Of a stretch of 64,000 nt of DNA, positions 33,201-51,062 are shown in pieces. Below the pieces are notes generated by a model. The model did no database searches, was not told the origin of the DNA, and saw nothing but the letters and a program-made list of their open reading frames with translations. Location of the stretch: contig VIIQ02000169.1 of assembly GCA_007449985.2 (NCBI GenBank), positions 62,001 through 126,000 of the forward strand. Direction: 5' to 3'. The stretch's first letter is position 1. The number at the start of each line of letters is the position of its first letter. A program made the translations under genes and the position numbers. This DNA comes from Desmodesmus armatus. Its lineage: Eukaryota; Chlorophyta; Chlorophyceae; Sphaeropleales; Scenedesmaceae.

Positions 33201-36200
33201 ATGCCGTCCATGCGATGGTGACCAGGATTCTCACCAGCTCAGCCTGTGTGCTGATCCTGCTGGGGTCCTGCAGGCCCCAGTGGGATGGGTTGTCCTGCAG
33301 GTCGGGGTGTGCCTTGGTCTGCGGTGGAGGATGCAAGGCAGATTGCGACAGCAAATGAGCAGCTGCAGTGCTACCTTCAAGATAGCAATCATGTTGGTAG
33401 TACTTGCGGCAGCTAGAAGCAGAGGGAGTTGCGACCCTATGCTTTGCAATGCGCACTCTACATGTTCACTAGCTCAGTCTGTGTGCTGATTCTGCTGGGG
33501 TCCTGTAGGCCCCAGTGGGGCTGGTCTTTCAGGTCGGGGTGTGCCTTGGTCTGCGTTGGGGGAAGCAAGGCAAGTGCGGCAACAAATGAGCAGCTGCAGT
33601 GCTACCTTCATGAAGACTCAACCGGGTTACCAGTGCATGTGGCAGCTAGGATCAGAAGGAGCAGTCGCAACCCCAATAGTATGCATGCAAGGCGTCATCG
33701 GCACATGGTGCCTGTATGGTTCTTGGCCACTCACAAAACACACACCGGTTGTGGAAAATGCACTCGGGCCTTGCATGAATTGAGTTGGAGTGGCACATGA
33801 TGCAGGCCTGCCAGACACACATAAACTGCAGCAGGAAGTTCAAAGCAGAGCGCTGTTGATTCATGTATGCCGCCCGTTGACCGCGCTGCAGCACAGTATG
33901 CAGTACGGTGTGCAGTACACTTCAGACTATGAGTCAACCTACCGTCACATCGTTCCAGAAAGCCTGCAGCTCCTCGTCAGCAGCCACCTTGCTGTCACCG
34001 GCAGTGCCACTGCCATAGTAGTGGGCCAGGTAGGCTGCAAAGTATGCCTCCATGGCGTTCCAGATGGCCAGGCCATCCTCTGCATAGGGGTAGCTGATGA
34101 ATGGCTTGCCCTCTGCGTCCACCATGCCCCTGTGAGAGTGCGGGAAGTGTGAGAGTGTGAGGAAAGGCGCACCAATGGTAAGGTGTACGTCATGAGAGGT
34201 GTTGTCGAGTTTGACTCAGCGCACAGCCGCAGGCTGGAACAGCTTATCTACACCCAGTGTCAAGTAGCTGGCTTGTCCCAATTGGGCACTTGCATGTTGC
34301 TACCTAAACTGCCTGCAGAATGCAGATGGTGCAGCTCATCCCACATGGTGTACTCGTCCTACCATGCACTATGCTGCCGCAGCAGTGGCCTTTGTGGAAC
34401 TGTTCAGATCCTGTGTATCTTCGACATCAGGATATCATGTACAAACCATACTGATGTCCGCGTCAGCGCCAGTGTTTTTGGTCAGTGACAGTGTCGGCTC
34501 GCAAGCTGGCTCACCTCTCGCGCAAGTCCTCTGGCAGGGCCTGGCTCTTGAACCGCCAAGTGAGCTTGTACACCTGGGAACTGAGCTGCATTGCATAGCT
34601 GCCGGGCGCAAAGGTCTGCTCAATGATGCCTCCAGCATTGATCAGGTTGCTGCGGGCTGATGCGTTGATGTTCATGGTGTAGCGGAAGTGGGGCAGCATC
34701 AGCTTGTACACCTGTCGGCAGCAACCCCCGGCGGCACACCACAGTTTGTTTGTGTAGCTGCTTGCTGTCACATCCCAACAAGCAGCCTGCAAGCGTTACT
34801 ATGCATTGCAACAGCGCAGACATTTGCAACAGGGCCACACAGTTGCGGCATGTAGGGCAGCAACAAGCGCGCAGTTTTGTGTGTCCCTTGTTCCATACAG
34901 CACCAAGACTCACAGCCTCGGGCTCCCGGCAGTCGGGTTTACTCGGCTGTTGCGTGTGTGGCCAGCCGGTGGGGGTGCGCCCCCCCCCCCCCATTCACTA
35001 AAAAAAAGCCAAGACTCACCGGATGTGCCGTGCTGATCTGGCGCCGCAGTGCGATGAGAAATGGCTCGATAGCAGCATGGCAGCGCAGCCAATGGCTGAT
35101 CAACTGGTGCACACCCACATCCAACGACCTGAACACCAGCTTTGCCAGCTCCCAAACCTCCTCGGCATTGCTTGCACGCAGCTTGGAGCGGGAGTAGACG
35201 ACGCCACCCGTTGGCGCCACGTCGACAGGCTTGCCGGGGTGCGCGGCCAGCTCGATCGCGATGGGCTCCAGCGATGCATCTTCGCGGGTCTTGGCGTCCC
35301 TGAAAGCAACAGGCATGGTTGTATTCGTAGACTGCCATCCCGTCTCCTTGGCAAAGGGACTATTACTGAAGATTGTATCATCTGTCATCAACCTTAGTGT
35401 CTTACAATCAGCGCTGTCAGACAGAAAGGCAATGTGGTTTGCCATGATGTTCAGCACCATGCGCTGTACTTGCGCACAGCCACTTCGTGCAAGTTGGCAG
35501 GGACATGAATGAACTATGCTTGCTGGCTAGTGCCGGGGGAGGGTCTGCTCTGATACTGAATTCAATCAACAAGATTGCGCAGCAGCTACTCACTGCTTCA
35601 GGTAGAACAGCGCCCTGCCGGCATGCAGAACCTTGCCGTCCTCCTTCCAAGACTCCTTGAAGAGCTCAGCAAAGGGCGCCCAGTAGTCCACCAAATAAAG
35701 CCGGGGCTTCTCCCCATCTGCTGCTGCCTTGACCAGCCCCTCCATTGTGAACCCATCAGCACCGATGTCACCTGCTTGACACAGCATGGCACAGCGGCGC
35801 CAGCACATGTACTGGGTCAGGCACCTGCATTTGGACCCTGAATGATCCAGCACTGCCACAGGCTGCTTCATAACACTCTGCTGCCCCATGTGCTTGTGAA
35901 TTACTCATCCCACCCCTGAAATGTAGCTAGGAAAAATCCCAGATCATTCAAGCAGAAGTGCAAGGAAGGGTGCTTGCTGCTTACCTGCGACATCATCGTC
36001 GCTGATGGCACTGCCCAGCTCCCGTGGCATTTGCCTGAGTGCTGTGATGGTTGAGGGGTTGAACCCAGCCAGCATCTGCCGACCAAACTCCCAGTCCTTT
36101 GACACAACGTCATTGGGCCTCTTCACCAGCACACGTGGCTTCTGCAGGCATGGACAGCAAACAGCCAAGCAGGCGACAGCCAGCACATGAGTCATTAGTT

Positions 36201-39200
36201 GTTGCACAATGCAGAGCTCAGCTTTGGGTTGTGCTAGCAGGGGTTGTGCTAGCAGACAGCTGTCTTGACAGCAGCTGCTGGTCATTCCACGCCCCCACAC
36301 ATACTCAAGTGTGACAAATCTGACTGTCATATCGGGGGTTCTAACGTTCAGTATCAGCGCACCTTCATGTTGTCCAGGATATCTGCCTGCAGGATCTCCC
36401 CAGCCAGCTTGAGTAGGTTCTGCACCCCGACCTTGGCCTCTCCTGTCCTCTTAGAGAACATGATGCTGTTATCAAAGCGGTCCTGCAGCCCGCTCAGCCA
36501 GCTCCTGACCTTCCCATCTAAACCCTGGGGCTGTGTGTCGTCTTGCCTGCCTGACTCTGTGATGATGGAGGGCTTAACTTTGGTATCCTTTGCCTGAGGG
36601 GTGGACATGTTGGGGGCCAGGGGGTCTTTCTGCACGTCCTGTGGGGCAAAGGCAGCATGGCGCAGCACAGCAGCGGTAGCAGCAGCAGAAGTGGCAGTGA
36701 GGTGACGTGGTGATGTTGATGGGCCGTGTTGGGGCCAGTGGGCCTTTCTGCACCTGCTGTGCGGGGCAACACAGCGGCAGCATTGGGAGTAAGGCGGGGC
36801 CGTATCATTGGATGGCCTAGTGTGTATGGAAAAGAAGGGGTGGTTGCTCTGGAGCAACCCCAACGGAACTGATTCTGCAGGGTGGCATCACCAATGGCAG
36901 ACACTGCACCATGTCAAAAGCATCTGTCACCACCACATGGTTTGAAACCTGATCTCCAACCCGTTAGAAGAAGGCAAAAAGATCAGAACCCTGCCTCACA
37001 TTGTTGTAGTGGCTCTGCACGTCCCTGAAGCTGTCAAAGGTCCCCTTAGCCGCCAGTGCCAGCAGGCCGCCAGCCTGGTCCCTATCCGACTGCAGCAGCT
37101 TCCTCAGCGTGTCCCCAGTAAGCACCTCGTCCGCAAAGTGCTTCAGGCCAGTGATCAGGGCAGGCAGAGCAGCGGCAATCTTGCCATTGTTGAAGTCTGA
37201 GCCCTTCGTGAAGCTGAACTGCTCGTCTAAGGGCAACCAGGGGAGCTGGTTTGCTGAGGGAGGGGGCTCTATGCCACCCTCGGTGGCCAGGTGTGTGGCC
37301 AGGCGGCGGGGGTAGGGGTTGTCTGTGCCGCCAAGGGTTGGGCGTGGGGAGTCAGGCTTGCCCAGGTCGTTGTAGGTCTGCGCAAGGCAGAAGCAACATG
37401 ACAACGCGCAGCAGGAGCGTAAGCAAGAAGGAACGACGTGAAGGCGTGATGCCTTTGTGCAGTGTGCTCCACAACAGTCAGATTGGGAAGCCGCTGCTAG
37501 CTGTAGATGATGACTGTCAATGGAGGCATTTATTTTTCTATCAGCCAGATGCAGAGAGCGCCGCGTAGCATTGCGGCATAGTGCACGGCATACATCAGTC
37601 GCTTGCAGCGCAGCACCTCTCCTGGCCGCCAGGACCGGGTCCCAGATAGATTTTAGTACCAGCAGCAGTGGCAGGACAGCTTGGGCACGCTGATGAAATT
37701 AACATGTACTGCATCATACCTGGTAGTCGTAAATGGCAGTAGACCCCTTGCGTGCACCCTCCTTCTGCTCCTTTGTGAGCCCCTTGAACCCTTCCTCAAA
37801 GCCGCTGGGCTTGTGGGCATCTCCCCGCAGCTTAGCCAGCTCCAACTGCCGCAGGTTTCGAACGTAGGGTGAGTCATCCTGGGGCAGGCTGGTAGCCGCG
37901 AACAGCACGTTGGTGGCATACTCAGGAGCGATGCAGCCTGCACTGCTTGAGATCCACCTCTCAGCCACAAACTTGACGGTGAAGGGAGAGGGCCTGCAGT
38001 GAAGGGTCGGGAAACAGTGCTTTTCAGGGGTCCGAGGGTCCAGGGAGCTTGATGCATGGGCTGTAAGCAAGCAAGTCACATGCCGTAGTATGCGTAGTGT
38101 GCCATCATCAAGGTATTGTTGCGGTGCTGCTGGCTGCATAGCTATTCAGTATTTTGCATATACACCACGCGCAAGGACAAGACATGCAGCTGTGCCTGAC
38201 AGAGCAGCCAGCGGCTTGGGTGTGGGTGCGAAGCCTATGCCAAACAGCAGGAGCAGCTAACCAGCCGGCAGGGTATCCTCTCCCCAGCACTCACCCTGTG
38301 CTGGTGATGGTGACCGTGTCTATGTAGTCTGTAGTGCCATTGTAGTTGGGCAGCAGGGCCTCCTCAGCGTCATCGAGCTTCTCAAGCTTGAGCACAGCCG
38401 GCTTGACTCCCTCGGCAGCAGTGAAGGTCAGCACACCTGCACACACCGCATACCAGCACAGCAGGTTGCTGTTGCTGTGACAGGGTTCAAAGCATGCCTG
38501 AACAAGCTGTCAAGCGCCCCCGAGGCTCATGGGGCAGCCCCTATTCCCAATGCTGTTGGTGAGTCTAACAGGGACGGCGGTAGTGGCAGCAGCAGCCGTG
38601 CCGGCACAACTCAGTCACTGCTGCTGCACCTGCTGTCTGGCCTCTTTGACACAACCCAAAAGGTGACAGCTATATGCTTTCCACCAGCAGAGCACGCAGG
38701 AAATCTCACCTGATCTGCTCCATGAGTTGTTGTTGGTGTACACTGGGGCAGGCCAGTCATCGGACTCTGGGTCAGTGGCCCCCTGGTACAGCCTGTTGCC
38801 TTGCACATCAAACAGTGCCAGCTTCAGCCTGCGCCCGTCATCATTCTTGTCAGTGGCTCCTGTGGGGACGCTGCTGATGGTCACGGTCCACTGATGCGTG
38901 ACCATGATGCCACTGTAGGGGCGGGGAGGGGATGTGGTTGTTGCAGTGGTGACAGGTGGGGTGGAAGTGAGTTCAGTGAGCGTGGGTCGCTGAGCAGGAA
39001 AGTGGCGCAGGGGGTGCAGCAGGGGGGCGTGCGGAGGTGTGCATGATTGCATGGCATTGTGTTTGGTTGTGTTTGACCATTGCGTGCTGCTGCGACTGTA
39101 CTCTCTGCATCTGGGCTTGGGGCCCAGGCAGGAACACTTTCTGCTACAGCAGGCTTTGGGCCCGGGGAGCTGAGTCACTATGCGGGACACACACAGGGCG

Positions 39201-40418
39201 CCTACGGCCGCACTCACAGATGGGCGTATGAGTGAAGAGACTGCCTGTGCCAGAAGCCTGCCTACTGTGTAGGTCCTACAGATACTGCACGAGGTAGCGC
39301 TCGATCGACCTTCCGGTTTGGGCTGCTGCTGCTCACCAGTGAAGTAGTTTGAGCAGTGAGTAGCGCGGCTACATACGTAAGACTCGAATAATATCCCGGT
39401 GGCAGCTTTGCTGGCAGATTCACGTACTCACGTATGGATCAGGGTACTGGGTGGGTTTTGACTGGATGTAGCAGAAACTCATGAACAGTTCCTACACCTT
39501 TCATGAGACAGTTCCGGCATGCACTCCTGACTAGGTTCTGATGGCCCACCAGCAGTACTGCCCACTGGTGGGTGGGACCAAATTCCCACACCCTGGGACT
39601 CCGGGATACCAACCACACAGCACTAGTGCTGGCTAGTGCTTGCCTAGACTATAGCCCCAGGACAGAGTGCTGCTTACGACCAAGGGCAGAGTCGGTCTGC
39701 ATGGTGCATCATCTGCTTTTAGTGCCTTTGTCTGCTGCTGTAGCCACTGCCACCTGCCACCCACCTGCGCGGGTGTGGAAAGGACGCTGCTGCTTGTCCA
39801 GGTAGGGCTCTCAAGTCAGTTGATACTTGGGAAATGAAAGCTCCTGTGTTTGTCTGTGGTTTTGCACACGGTCTGTTGCAACGGGCTGGCTGCAATGCTG
39901 GTTTGGGGACAGGGATCGTTGGTGTTGACTTGTGGGGAATCACCGTGGTCACTGGTAAGCTCAAAAATATGGTTTGACCTTTTAGTATGCGAGGTTGGAG
40001 GCTGATTTGTAGAACCGCTGGTGTTTTGCGGTGGCCCCGGAATGCCGCTTGTGCGGGCAGGTGGAAGGCGGGTTGAAGGTCACATGCATGTTTGAGGTAG
40101 TCCGTCCCCGGCAGTGGCTGTCATGCGAGCATGTGCTTCTGCCATTTGCACCGCACTCCTACTAGGTTAGTTTCAGTGCTGACTTTATACAACTGGTCTC
40201 CCTGGTGCTAACTGTTTGCCACCGATGCACTGTGGGCCAGGCTGCTACAGTATCAGGCTGCTACAGAGTATCACGTGTCAATGTTCATACCTGAGAGGAA
40301 CCATGGAGAGTTGCAGGGGTGCTGTGAGCGCCTGAATCATCTGTGAGCAAATTGTTCCCGAGACTCCCATGCTTGAAGCAAGGGCACTGTGCAGTGGCAC
40401 CGTGACAGCTGCCTGCAT
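27288..40418 (-). CDS. LOX: Lipoxygenase (PLAT/LH2 domain), 14 exons, complete
   Basis: Dioxygenates polyunsaturated fatty acids to hydroperoxides, the first step of oxylipin synthesis. Exons: 40418-40291, 38912-38710, 38436-38295, 37993-37720, 37377-37000, 36638-36363, 36141-35985, 35771-35594, 35299-35020, 34711-34515, 34129-33943, 33318-33085, 27951-27790, 27500-27288. All phases close, giving about 1,002 residues. Exon 1 ([18 protein letters not shown]) looks like a chloroplast transit peptide but is the least certain part. PLAT beta-sandwich: [11 protein letters not shown] to [13 protein letters not shown]. Catalytic domain: [28 protein letters not shown], and the iron ligands [15 protein letters not shown] (His and Asn) and the C-terminal Ile of GVPFSVSI, all present. 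INAGGIIE keeps the Ala associated with S-stereospecificity in plant enzymes (inference). A 5.1-kb intron (27952-33084) hosts a retrotransposon. Looks functional. Confidence 0.93.
28068..28115. repeat. 24-bp perfect tandem duplication
   Basis: Two identical adjacent copies of a 24-bp unit (containing AATAACTCCATGGGGGTAGC) in the large lipoxygenase intron. Confidence 0.95.
28389..28417 (-). repeat. Split direct repeat B2 (29 bp)
   Basis: Identical to 28686-28714; the two copies flank the A2 repeat. Begins ATTAATTCACC on the plus strand and ends GGGATTGCCAT. Confidence 0.85.
28531..28688 (-). repeat. Split direct repeat A2 (158 bp)
   Basis: Identical by eye to A1 at 32570-32727. Contains the inverted repeat CTGTTGT-GTCA-ACAACAG near one end and ends ACATTAACATGCTATT on the plus strand. 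Confidence 0.9.
28686..28714 (-). repeat. Split direct repeat B1 (29 bp)
   Basis: Exact duplicate of 28389-28417, overlapping the last three bases of A2. Confidence 0.85.
29283..29850. repeat. About 160-bp tandem repeat, 3-4 diverged copies
   Basis: Copies share CCGCAACGCG (29315, 29476, 29630) followed by GAGGCGCGCTGCCATAG, CTGCCT and GGCCGCATCACT; spacing is 161 and 154 bp. A fourth copy from about 29765 is strongly diverged. Located between the RT ORF end and B1 of the retrotransposon. Confidence 0.85.
29858..32014 (-). CDS. Retrotransposon reverse transcriptase / RNase H polyprotein
   Basis: An open frame of 718 codons, bounded by GTG rather than ATG at its upstream end, so the true start is unknown. 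Reverse transcriptase motifs: [33 protein letters not shown] (motif A Asp), [15 protein letters not shown] (motif B), [15 protein letters not shown] (motif C, catalytic DD at about residues 277-278), and [13 protein letters not shown]. RNase H follows with [14 protein letters not shown] (about 440), [13 protein letters not shown] (Glu), [13 protein letters not shown] (Asp) and [13 protein letters not shown] (Asp). The C-terminal region ([42 protein letters not shown]) matches the extra domain, methyltransferase-like, typical of DIRS polymerase ORFs. No internal stop, so the insertion is young or retains function. Confidence 0.9.
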   Translation of the reverse strand: MGLGPHVSASLWLPVCTPWWLLACNLGWAHIVVCCVSCVPLSFVAMVVPPSHPFPCDTPLPQRLGRCASHWRAIGASPTVVSWLQHGVPVEWRGGRPPPPFYKKPLPSTHSQRQWWLHTEAPRFVKLGVLTQLDARPDHCSNAFCVPKGETWRLVVNLKHSNKFNVAHKCRFETLRMLQRYDLANAWAVKADMQDAFYQVPLHPSARDYFCFEFASCYYRINCLPFGWNNSPYYFTKVTRPFVAHLRAPFHTPVPPGCMYPSPSGGLARTGCRVLPYLDDFLFLFPDPESAAAGAQWILSLMYWLGFTPHPKKSVWQPCQQLEHLGLTVDLAAGTFAVPPAKVARLARLAKGLIVSAKLNKRLVPKRDLASFCGYAQSVRLAVMPANLFLRALYDDCSSVKGWGGDVRLSRQSFRDLEWWCQIPEQHLVSPIRLRPAAIDLFVDASDLGWGAVIPDLAESPDSVASGRWSVEEQCMHINQKEMRAVRYALLSYAPLVRDRVVRLFEDNTVTQSVLGRFASRSAALMAEYRLLWAVLDSLHVHLQVVRVSSESNLADAPSRFVDHGDFQLHPRIFCALNTLWGPHTLDLFAADSNTQLPLFFSMHRCPGSSGANAFLQPWHGHNAYACPPFNSSVLLQLAQKVREDRATVTVVVPCWPAQPWFHELMLMAKDSMYLPNATFIAGPSGQAHLPSQHWRIMAIILSTVALACSSDATVCPC
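32039..32480 (-). CDS. ORF1-like fragment upstream of RT (retrotransposon)
   Basis: An open minus-strand frame ending 25 bp before the RT frame opens. It reads [20 protein letters not shown], then [35 protein letters not shown] and [20 protein letters not shown], ending in a Ser/Gly tail. No domain recognised. By position it is the C-terminal part of a Gag-like first ORF, with its 5' part lost or replaced by the A1 repeat. It is not needed for the lipoxygenase reading frame. Confidence 0.4.
32570..32727 (-). repeat. Split direct repeat A1 (158 bp)
   Basis: Identical by eye to 28531-28688; 5' terminal repeat of the DIRS-like element on the minus strand. Confidence 0.9.
33240..33620. repeat. 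Partial tandem duplication of a lipoxygenase intron/exon boundary
   Basis: About 140 bp around the start of the 33318-33085 exon (33240-33380) recurs diverged at about 33478-33620, within the preceding intron. The extra copy includes the acceptor and the codons for TKAHPDL, then degenerates. The left copy carries the full exon with iron-ligand residues. Confidence 0.75.
34981..34992 (-). repeat. Poly-G (sense) tract in lipoxygenase intron
   Basis: A run of C on the plus strand (G in the gene sense) just upstream of a donor site, in the intron after 35020. Confidence 0.8.
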
Positions 40419-41469
40419 GTGGTCGTGGCTGCAAGCCAGCCAACCAGTGTTTGCGCCCCCCTTCGCTGCCAATCAAAACAGGTGACCAGCTCGTGCACAA
40501 CAGTGTCACTGCTCTCCTGCTTGCTTTTTCTGCACGACCTCGTTTATCGTTGCTGTGAACATTGAAAATACTGTTTCTTTGTGTCATAGGTGGAGTCCCC
40601 CCCCCCCCCCCCTTGCAGACTCTGGCAGAGCAGCCCAGTTCTCAGTTGCTACCCCACTCCCCCCCCCCCCCCCCCGGGAGCTGCCTCCAGACTGATTCGG
40701 CTGTGTTGCTCCCCCCCCAAAGAAACAGGGTGCACCAGGAGAATACGCTAGCCTTGTTGGGCATCGCAGGCGATGGGGACCCTGCAGGGCCTGGTGGCGT
40801 TGGTGACGCCTTCCACTGTCAGCAGATGGTAAGGTTTTGCTGACTCACTACAAGCATATGTACCTTTGTGTGCTGGGCATGCACGACCACAATGCAGATA
40901 GCAAGCTGAGGTAGGCACACCAGGCTGGCACACCCAATCTGTGCGTTCAGGGCAGGAGGCACTGCTCTGGCTGCTTCAAAACTAATCAGGCGTTCTTAAT
41001 TGACGTTTTCCATCGTCCAAAGGGAGCTGTATGGCTGTTGCCAGGCGAACAACCCAAACCACCAACGGTCCCCTATCTGCAAGCAAGCAAAAAATTCGTT
41101 CCCATTGGCCCTGGAACAGCTGACATATGCAGAGATTGGCTTATGTGATCCTGAGAACAGGTACTGCAGTGCACACATCGAGCCAAATGCAGCAAATTGG
41201 TATCCAAACACATGTGCCTGATGATGTAACCAACCAAACAACGGTTGCACAATGTAGAAGGACGAAAGAAAGTGTCTCCGACCAGAACAATCTATTCTTT
41301 TGCAACTGTGGAGTGGAGTTGCTGGGGCTGCACTGGGCATTGTCAATCATCATCCGGTGGCCCTGTCTGTCGTGAAGCAGCAGCATATCCGTCACATACT
41401 AATTTTTTTTGGTTTTGCGATCTTAAGTCGGAGTCCGACGTACATTCTCCCTGGGTCCTTGCCTCGCAG
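40419..41469. other. Divergent region between lipoxygenase and PFK-2/FBPase-2, with poly-C tracts
   Basis: Contains two C runs (about 40598-40612 and 40661-40676) and a further short one at about 40712. A good donor at 40828/40829 suggests an untranslated or unresolved first exon of the kinase gene, but no frame joins it cleanly to the exon at 41470. The stretch 40985-41410 is AT-richer and I see no gene in it. Confidence 0.4.
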
Positions 41470-47813
<6,344 letters not shown>

Positions 47814-49754
47814 GCAGCTGGCGGCAGCATGCAGGCATTGATTTGCAGTGGTTGTCAGAGACAGCTACAGCACTTGTATGGGATGACAAGTTTGGATATG
47901 TGGCTCAGACAGCCACGGGGGTGTAGGCAGCACTCGTTGGCGAGGGCTGTTGCGCAGTAGGAGGTTGGTGTGCCGTGCAGCAGTTGGCCATGGGGTTATA
48001 TGTATCTGTGCTCTAGGGGGTTGTTTGTGAGATGGCGCACTGCAATGAGACCATGTGGGACGCAGCTGTTCAGGGTGCGCATGCAATTTGATGTGCCATG
48101 CCCCCGCATTGAAGCGCCTCACGCGCACACAATGCTGATCCGCTGTTGCCGTACGAGCGCGCTGTATGGGTTCATAATGGCTCAGATGTACATAGGTAGC
48201 AGGGCGTAGACGGCTGTAGTGATGCACCCATTTTGCTAGGGTGTGAGTACGTGAACGCCTCTTCTGGAGGTTTTGCTGTACATTTTCTCCAGTTGAGTGG
48301 GTACCTGGCTGCCCCAGTAGCGTTTGGATTCCTCAACGATTGAAAGCTGGATGTCGATTGCTGGTTCAATGTAAGATATCACCGTGGCTGTGTGCCGTGT
48401 TGTTTTGTCCCCACATTGGGCGAGAGGCTAGGTGGGGAGCGTGCGTTGAAGCTGCTGTGGTGCACAGCATCGTGGTGGTGTGGTGGGGGACGCCTTGCAG
48501 CATTGTGGGTTGATTGCAGTTGCGGTCCGCACGCCCCTCCGCGTGGATTGTATTTGGCCTTGATGTGGTGTGTGGTGCGCTGCAAGATTCATGCACACGC
48601 CCCCTGATGATGTGCACTGCACGCGAGCAGCGACACACATGGTGGTCCTCGTGTAGCGAGCACTGAGTGTACCGCTTGTGGCTGTGTGAGGGATCTAGCA
48701 GCTGCTGCCGTATTGTCTTGGCAGTCTGGATGCTGCAGTCCGTTTACCAGCATGATGTTGAATGTTGATCAGGCACATGTGGTAGTTTGGGCTGTGCATG
48801 CTAGGGGTGCTAGATCATGATATGGTGACGGCTGATGCGCCTCTTCTGTGCAAAGGAGGGGAAGAGGGAGAGAGGGAGCTGCCAATGCATGCTCTCCTGC
48901 TGTTACCATGGTGGACCTGCTGGACCCGCGATACATGGGTTGGGACTGTGAAAGGGATGGGTTTGCTTGGTGCGGCTCAGTGCCAGTGTGCTGGGCAATT
49001 GCGCTAGAATGTTTGTTACCGCTGGTTGTTACCGCTGGGAGCTGTGTTGCTCTCCAATTGTTTGCAGTACACTTGTTGTGATGGCCTGACCAGTGTCTCG
49101 GATTGAAGGTGCAGCCTGCAGCATACGCCAGGCTTGGAGGGTACCCGTTGGCTTTGCGTGTGTGCTGCCGCTGGTGGTGTGGTGGCAGTTGCATCCGTGG
49201 CTGTTTAGCTCGTCTGCTGCTGTTGGATGCATTCGGGCACAGCGACAGAGGTGGCTTAGCCACCTGAGGCTGACTGTATGTAGAAGTTGTTCACACTGTA
49301 TGCTGATAGCAGATATCCAACTGCCGTATTGGGAGGGAGGTTCAACCAACTTGTTACAAGTGGATATTGTGTGTGGTGTTTTGTGGTGACAGGGGAGAGG
49401 GAGATTCATCTGTCACGGCATGGGGCTGTCAAGCCAACCTGACCGCCATTGCGAGTGTAACGTTGTTTTTGTACTTCATTACCAGTTGGATGCGCCTTGC
49501 AGCACCATGCATGTAAAGTAGTGACCTGTCCTGCAGGCAGCGCTGGTGCCGAACCCCTCCCCAGCTGTTGCAGAAAGGGCTGAACAGTAAGGCTGCCTGG
49601 TCAATCGCAGAATGTTGTAGTGTTACAGCAGGCACTCAACAGTCCCAAAAACAACAGCAACAGAGGCGGTGGATCAATGATCTTCACCATCTTCAAAAAA
49701 AAGATCTCCACCACGCACGCCATGACATACAGACTGGCGAGTCAGTCCACTGAG
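47814..49754 (+). other. G/T-rich 3' flank of PFK-2/FBPase-2
   Basis: No exon supported. Plus-strand G/T-rich composition matches 3' UTR and introns of plus-strand genes here. A TGTAA at 48370-48374 would give a 3' UTR of about 560 bases; further plus-strand TGTAA words occur to about 49460. Confidence 0.45.
48370..48374 (+). terminator. Candidate TGTAA poly(A) signal for PFK-2/FBPase-2
   Basis: The first TGTAA noted after the stop codon at 47813. Confidence 0.4.
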
Positions 49755-49769
49755 TCAGTGATAACATAT

Positions 49770-50660
49770 GGCGCCTGCTACATGTTTGATAGAGCCGGGG
49801 CTAAGGCAGTTTTGCAGCTACTGGTGTGTAACTCTTACGTGCGGCTGGGGGACACTGTGTTTCAGCAGACTGTGGGTATCCCCATGGGTATAAACCCGGC
49901 TGTGTATATGGCTAATTATTTCTTGTTCTCCTATGAGGTCTCCTTTGTTGAGCGGCTTGCCGGTCTGGTGGAGGCTCACCCGCCCAATCCGGACGGCGAC
50001 ACTTATGCTGAGGCTTTCTTTGCTGATACCAGCCCGACGCCAGCTTGGGTGGGGGCGCATGTACCCCCACACCGTATTGGTGACGTGGCACATTGTGTCT
50101 GGCGCTGTTTTCGGTTTACGGCTCGCTTTGTTGACGATTTCACATCTGGTCCCAACCGCTTGTTGCCGTTCTTGTGGTATGACAGCCAATCTATTGCCGG
50201 GGGCGCCATCACTGGCATCTACCCAGGGCCGGAGGTTTTGGAGTTGGCACGGGTGCCAGGGGACATTTGGGGCTACCCCACCTTGGACATCCGCATTGTG
50301 TCACAGGTGGTTGACGGACGGGTTTGCAGCACTACACACTTGTATGACAAACGCCGGGAGTCTTGCTATGCTGATATTCCTGTGGTGGGTTACGTTCATG
50401 TTGTTAGCGCAGTCTCAGCGCGCGTGGGCCCGAACGTCTTGCACGGGCAGTTGTTTCGTTTCAGTACCATCATTATGGACAGGTCTAACTTTGCGGAGGA
50501 GGCAGCCCGGTGCATTGTGAACCTGGAAAAGCGCGGGCACGTTCGGTCTTCGTTGTTCAAGGTTCTTCGTCGGTTTTTGTCCCGTCATTTTGACACTTAT
50601 GGCGACATTTCCGTGGACCCTTTGTGGAATGATGTTGTGGCGGCCGTCCGTGATTCTTGA
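49770..50660 (+). CDS. Reverse transcriptase fragment (C-terminal half)
   Basis: The frame from the insertion point to the stop at 50658-50660 has about 296 codons. Motif B is QTVGIPMGINPAVYMANYFL (with FSYE after it) and motif C is ARFVDDF, with the catalytic Asp pair. Downstream LYDKRRESCYADIP, GQLFRFSTIIMDRSNFAEEA and RGHVRSSLFKVLRRFL match a family of retroelement RTs found in algae and animals. I cannot place it firmly as LINE or Penelope-like. Motif A and the N-terminal half are missing because of 5' truncation, so the fragment is inactive. No endonuclease domain is visible after the RT. Confidence 0.75.
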   Translation, partial: GACYMFDRAGAKAVLQLLVCNSYVRLGDTVFQQTVGIPMGINPAVYMANYFLFSYEVSFVERLAGLVEAHPPNPDGDTYAEAFFADTSPTPAWVGAHVPPHRIGDVAHCVWRCFRFTARFVDDFTSGPNRLLPFLWYDSQSIAGGAITGIYPGPEVLELARVPGDIWGYPTLDIRIVSQVVDGRVCSTTHLYDKRRESCYADIPVVGYVHVVSAVSARVGPNVLHGQLFRFSTIIMDRSNFAEEAARCIVNLEKRGHVRSSLFKVLRRFLSRHFDTYGDISVDPLWNDVVAAVRDS

Positions 50661-51062
50661 ACACTTGGAACAGGCATTTGGCACGACCAAAGTCGTACAA
50701 TCCACAAGGGAGCCCGAGGCTCGTGGAGTAGCCAACAGAGAACCATCAGTTTCAAGAACAGAATCACAATCATCAAGCACTGCTGAGAACAGTCACCCAG
50801 ATCGGACAACCCACCTCATCAGTCGCCTCTGCATGGTGCACCCCCTCCCCCTCCCCTCCCCACCTTGTGTCACACTGCCTTGCTCCCCTCCCCTTGTCTT
50901 GTGCCTGTTGCAGGGACACTGGCCACGCTTGGGGTGGGGACCGCTACGGCGCCCGCCCCGCATCCTTCTTCTTACCCTCTCTTCCCCTTGTGCCCACTCA
51001 CTTACATGAAACCTCTCTGCTGTCACTCATAAACATATGCATATCCTTCAGCCTGTCTCTGA

